The notes under the pieces: model-generated
Seen by the model: only the letters and a program-made list of their open reading frames with translations
Database searches by the model: none
What the model was told of the DNA's origin: nothing
Shown: positions 6,433 to 6,476 of the stretch, piece after piece
Layout of the letters: each line of letters starts with the position of its first letter
How positions within the stretch are numbered: position 1 is the stretch's first letter
Program-made: the position numbers and the translations under genes
Assembly (NCBI GenBank): GCA_964452105.1
Contig: CAYVLI010000156.1
Span: 1 to 6,476 of the forward strand
From: CAYVLI01 sp964452105 [NCBI: uncultured Nitrospinota bacterium]
GTDB lineage: Bacteria; JAUXIQ01
Direction of reading: 5' to 3'
Length of the DNA: 6,476 nt

Positions 6433-6462
6433 TTGACAACGGAGAGACCAGAAGATAAGAAT
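6433..6462 (+). promoter_or_regulatory. Candidate rightward sigma-70 promoter leading out of the window
   Basis: A perfect TTGACA at 6433-6438 is followed after 18 bases by AAGAAT (6457-6462), which matches four of six -10 positions. GATAAG at 6454-6459 is an alternative with a 15-base spacer. It would serve a gene beginning beyond the right edge. The whole stretch 6248-6476 contains no gene I can support. Confidence 0.35.
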
Positions 6463-6476
6463 GTTACGGCTCGTGG

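Noticed and set aside
6461-6476. Possible gene start ATG 6461 (M-L-R-L-V) at the right edge
   Set aside because: Only five codons are visible, and the ATG overlaps the candidate -10 box, so it would need leaderless translation. It cannot be supported.

Overview
The window (6476 bases, GC a little above half by eye) is densely coded, bacterial, and carries five genes: four on the plus strand and one on the minus strand at the right. The single-pass SPOR protein points to a Gram-negative cell. The enzyme set (class III aminotransferase with a cysteine cluster, broad acyl-CoA synthetase, cytosolic NodB-fold amidase) would fit an environmental proteobacterium, possibly a deltaproteobacterial or Desulfobacterota-type anaerobe. 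That taxonomic guess is inference only; no rRNA, tRNA or other marker gene is present.

Left region (1-1016): a membrane-anchored protein with two C-terminal SPOR repeats. Its first residues resemble the start of the type IV pilus protein PilN. A roughly 100-base gap with a weak hairpin follows.

Middle region (1017-5418): three same-strand genes. They encode a 12-helix MFS transporter of the monocarboxylate/oxalate-formate type, a PLP-dependent class III aminotransferase, and an AMP-forming acyl-CoA synthetase. The gaps are 94 and 72 bases, and the second contains a perfect TATAAT box, so they may be read from more than one promoter. Together they suggest import of a small carboxylate or omega-amino acid, transamination of its amino group, and CoA activation of an acid. 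The substrate cannot be read from the sequence.

Right region (5419-6476): a convergent minus-strand gene for a NodB-fold (CE4) hydrolase of the Helicobacter PgdA / cyclic-imidase / PuuE-like group, without a signal peptide. It would suit hydrolysis of a cyclic amide or imide feeding the neighbouring pathway, but this is speculative. Upstream of it lies about 230 bases of non-coding DNA with two outward-facing TTGACA boxes around a CACCGGTG palindrome. This looks like a divergent control region for the hydrolase and a gene beyond the right edge.

Start sites were revised for two genes. The aminotransferase starts at 2374 and the hydrolase at 6247, in each case because a strong Shine-Dalgarno sequence sits just before an internal ATG. 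I see no mobile element, CRISPR array, RNA gene or recognisable defence system. The most unusual points are the PilN-like start on a SPOR protein, the four-cysteine segment in the aminotransferase, and the symmetrical control region at the right edge.
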